A stretch of 13,352 bases of DNA, taken from positions 1 to 13,352 of the forward strand of contig JAIFKN010000177.1 of NCBI GenBank assembly GCA_020049615.1, in the 5' to 3' direction. The translations under genes and the position numbers were made by a program. Positions 12,427-13,352 of the stretch are shown one piece after another (position 1 is the first letter of the stretch; every line of letters starts with the position of its first letter). Source of the DNA: a bacterium (GTDB lineage: Bacteria > Planctomycetota > UBA11346). The notes beneath the pieces are model-generated. The model was not told where the DNA came from. It saw only the letters and a list, made by a program, of their open reading frames with translations, and did not search any database.

Positions 12427-13352
12427 ATGCCCGCCGTCGATGTCTTCTCGGGATTGAACGACGACCAGCGTGCGGCGGTCGCCCACGTCAAAGGCCCCCT
12501 CCTGGTCGTCGCCGGCGCCGGCTCTGGCAAGACGCGGGTCATCACCCGGCGCATCGCCAACCTCATCCAGGCCGCCGGCACCCGGCCCGACCGCATCCTC
12601 GCCATCACCTTCACCAACAAGGCGGCGGGCGAGATGAAGGAGCGCGTGCACGACCTCCTCGGCCTGCAGACGCCGTGGATCTGCACCTTCCACAGCGCCG
12701 GCTACCGCATGCTGCGCATGGACCGCTCGCGCGACGGGACCGAGGGCGACTTCTCGATCTGCGATGACGAGGAGCCGGAGAAATACGTCCGCCAGATCGT
12801 CAAGGACCTCGGCCGGAACCCCAAGGAGTTCGAGCCGAAGAAGCTGTGCCACCGCATCTCCGAGTGGAAGAACAATCTCGCCGACCTCGCCACCCTGACG
12901 CCCAACGACGACTTCGACGCAGTCTGCCTCGATGTGGCGAAGGAATACGCCCGCCGGCTGGACGCCGAGAACAAGCTCGATTTCGACGACCTGCTGCTCA
13001 AACCGGTGCGCCTGCTGGAGAAGGATGCCGTCGCCCGCCGCCGCTGGCAGGAGCGCTTCCCCTACATCCTCATCGACGAGTACCAGGACACCAACACCGC
13101 GCAGTACAAGCTGATCCGGCTGCTCGGCGAGCACCGCAACGTCTGCGCCACCGGCGACCCCGACCAGGCGATCTACGGCTGGCGCGGCGCCGACATCCGC
13201 AACATCCTCAGCTTCCAGAGCGATTTCGACAAGCCGAACGACCCGGTGACGACGATCAAGCTGGAGACCAACTACCGCTCGACCCAGGTCATCCTGCGCG
13301 CCGCCCAGGGCGTCATCGTCAACAACACCGAACGGATGGAGAAGACCATCCG
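12427..13352 (+). CDS. UvrD/PcrA-type superfamily 1 DNA helicase, N-terminal part (3' end outside window)
   Basis: From ATG 12427 the frame is open to the window edge, giving 308 codons. These cover the 1A and 1B domains of an SF1A 3'-5' DNA helicase of the UvrD/PcrA/Rep group, which unwinds DNA in repair and restart. Motifs in order are LNDDQRAAV (Q motif, Gln14), AGAGSGKT (29-36, Walker A with Lys35), AITFTNKAAGEMKER (motif Ia, about 59-73), TFHSAG (Ib), LIDEYQDTN with Asp217-Glu218 (motif II), GDPDQAIYGWRGAD (243-256, motif III) and LETNYRST (motif IV). Motif III has Pro and a first Asp in GDPDQ where E. coli UvrD and PcrA have GDDDQ. Domains 2A/2B lie beyond the window, so pcrA versus uvrD is not decided. 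Confidence 0.96.
   Translation, partial: MPAVDVFSGLNDDQRAAVAHVKGPLLVVAGAGSGKTRVITRRIANLIQAAGTRPDRILAITFTNKAAGEMKERVHDLLGLQTPWICTFHSAGYRMLRMDRSRDGTEGDFSICDDEEPEKYVRQIVKDLGRNPKEFEPKKLCHRISEWKNNLADLATLTPNDDFDAVCLDVAKEYARRLDAENKLDFDDLLLKPVRLLEKDAVARRRWQERFPYILIDEYQDTNTAQYKLIRLLGEHRNVCATGDPDQAIYGWRGADIRNILSFQSDFDKPNDPVTTIKLETNYRSTQVILRAAQGVIVNNTERMEKTI

Noticed and set aside
12022..13134. Open frame of 370 codons on the - strand across panC and the helicase gene
   Set aside because: It runs antisense through two firmly identified genes and its translation is low-complexity.

Overview
This window is GC-rich bacterial chromosomal DNA. It is densely coded, with 4-base ATGA overlaps between genes and a strong preference for G or C at third codon positions. 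The gene families suggest Planctomycetota or a related PVC-type lineage: an ExbB/ExbD/ExbD/DUF4159/TPR cluster, zinc-ribbon plus single-TM proteins, an FHA/zinc-ribbon protein, a DUF1569-type protein, and a UvrD motif III reading GDPDQ. This is inference from gene content only. Myxococcota or another GC-rich lineage cannot be excluded. No phage, IS, CRISPR, tRNA or rRNA sequence was seen.

Region A (1-5496, + strand) is one tight operon for an inner-membrane, proton-driven machine. In order it holds the C-terminal part of a TPR protein (cut by the window edge), an ExbB/TolQ-type channel protein, two ExbD/TolR-type proteins, a short TonB-like membrane stub with a Pro/Ala-rich tail, a membrane-anchored DUF4159 protein, and a second exported TPR protein. 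No TonB C-terminal domain and no TolA, TolB or Pal are visible. I infer that the ExbBD motor drives the DUF4159 protein and/or the TPR proteins. The start of the DUF4159 gene is split across two frames near position 2700, a probable frameshift.

Region B (5654-9631, - strand) reads right to left as a five-gene run: a zinc-ribbon/coiled-coil/TM protein of unknown role, YacG, a GT4-like glycosyltransferase, a calcineurin-like phosphoesterase and D-aminoacyl-tRNA deacylase (Dtd). It converges with region A across 157 bp that hold no clear terminator.

Region C (9632-10534) holds a 77-bp divergent spacer with repeated GTCCGC, a single type IV prepilin-like gene on +, and a 220-bp convergent spacer containing four inverted repeats.

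Region D (10535-11485, - strand) holds an FHA/zinc-ribbon protein and a DinB/DUF1569-like protein. Region E (11548-13352, + strand), divergent from D, holds panC (pantothenate synthetase) and the first 308 codons of a UvrD/PcrA-type helicase that runs off the window. No stretch above 300 bases lacks a gene.
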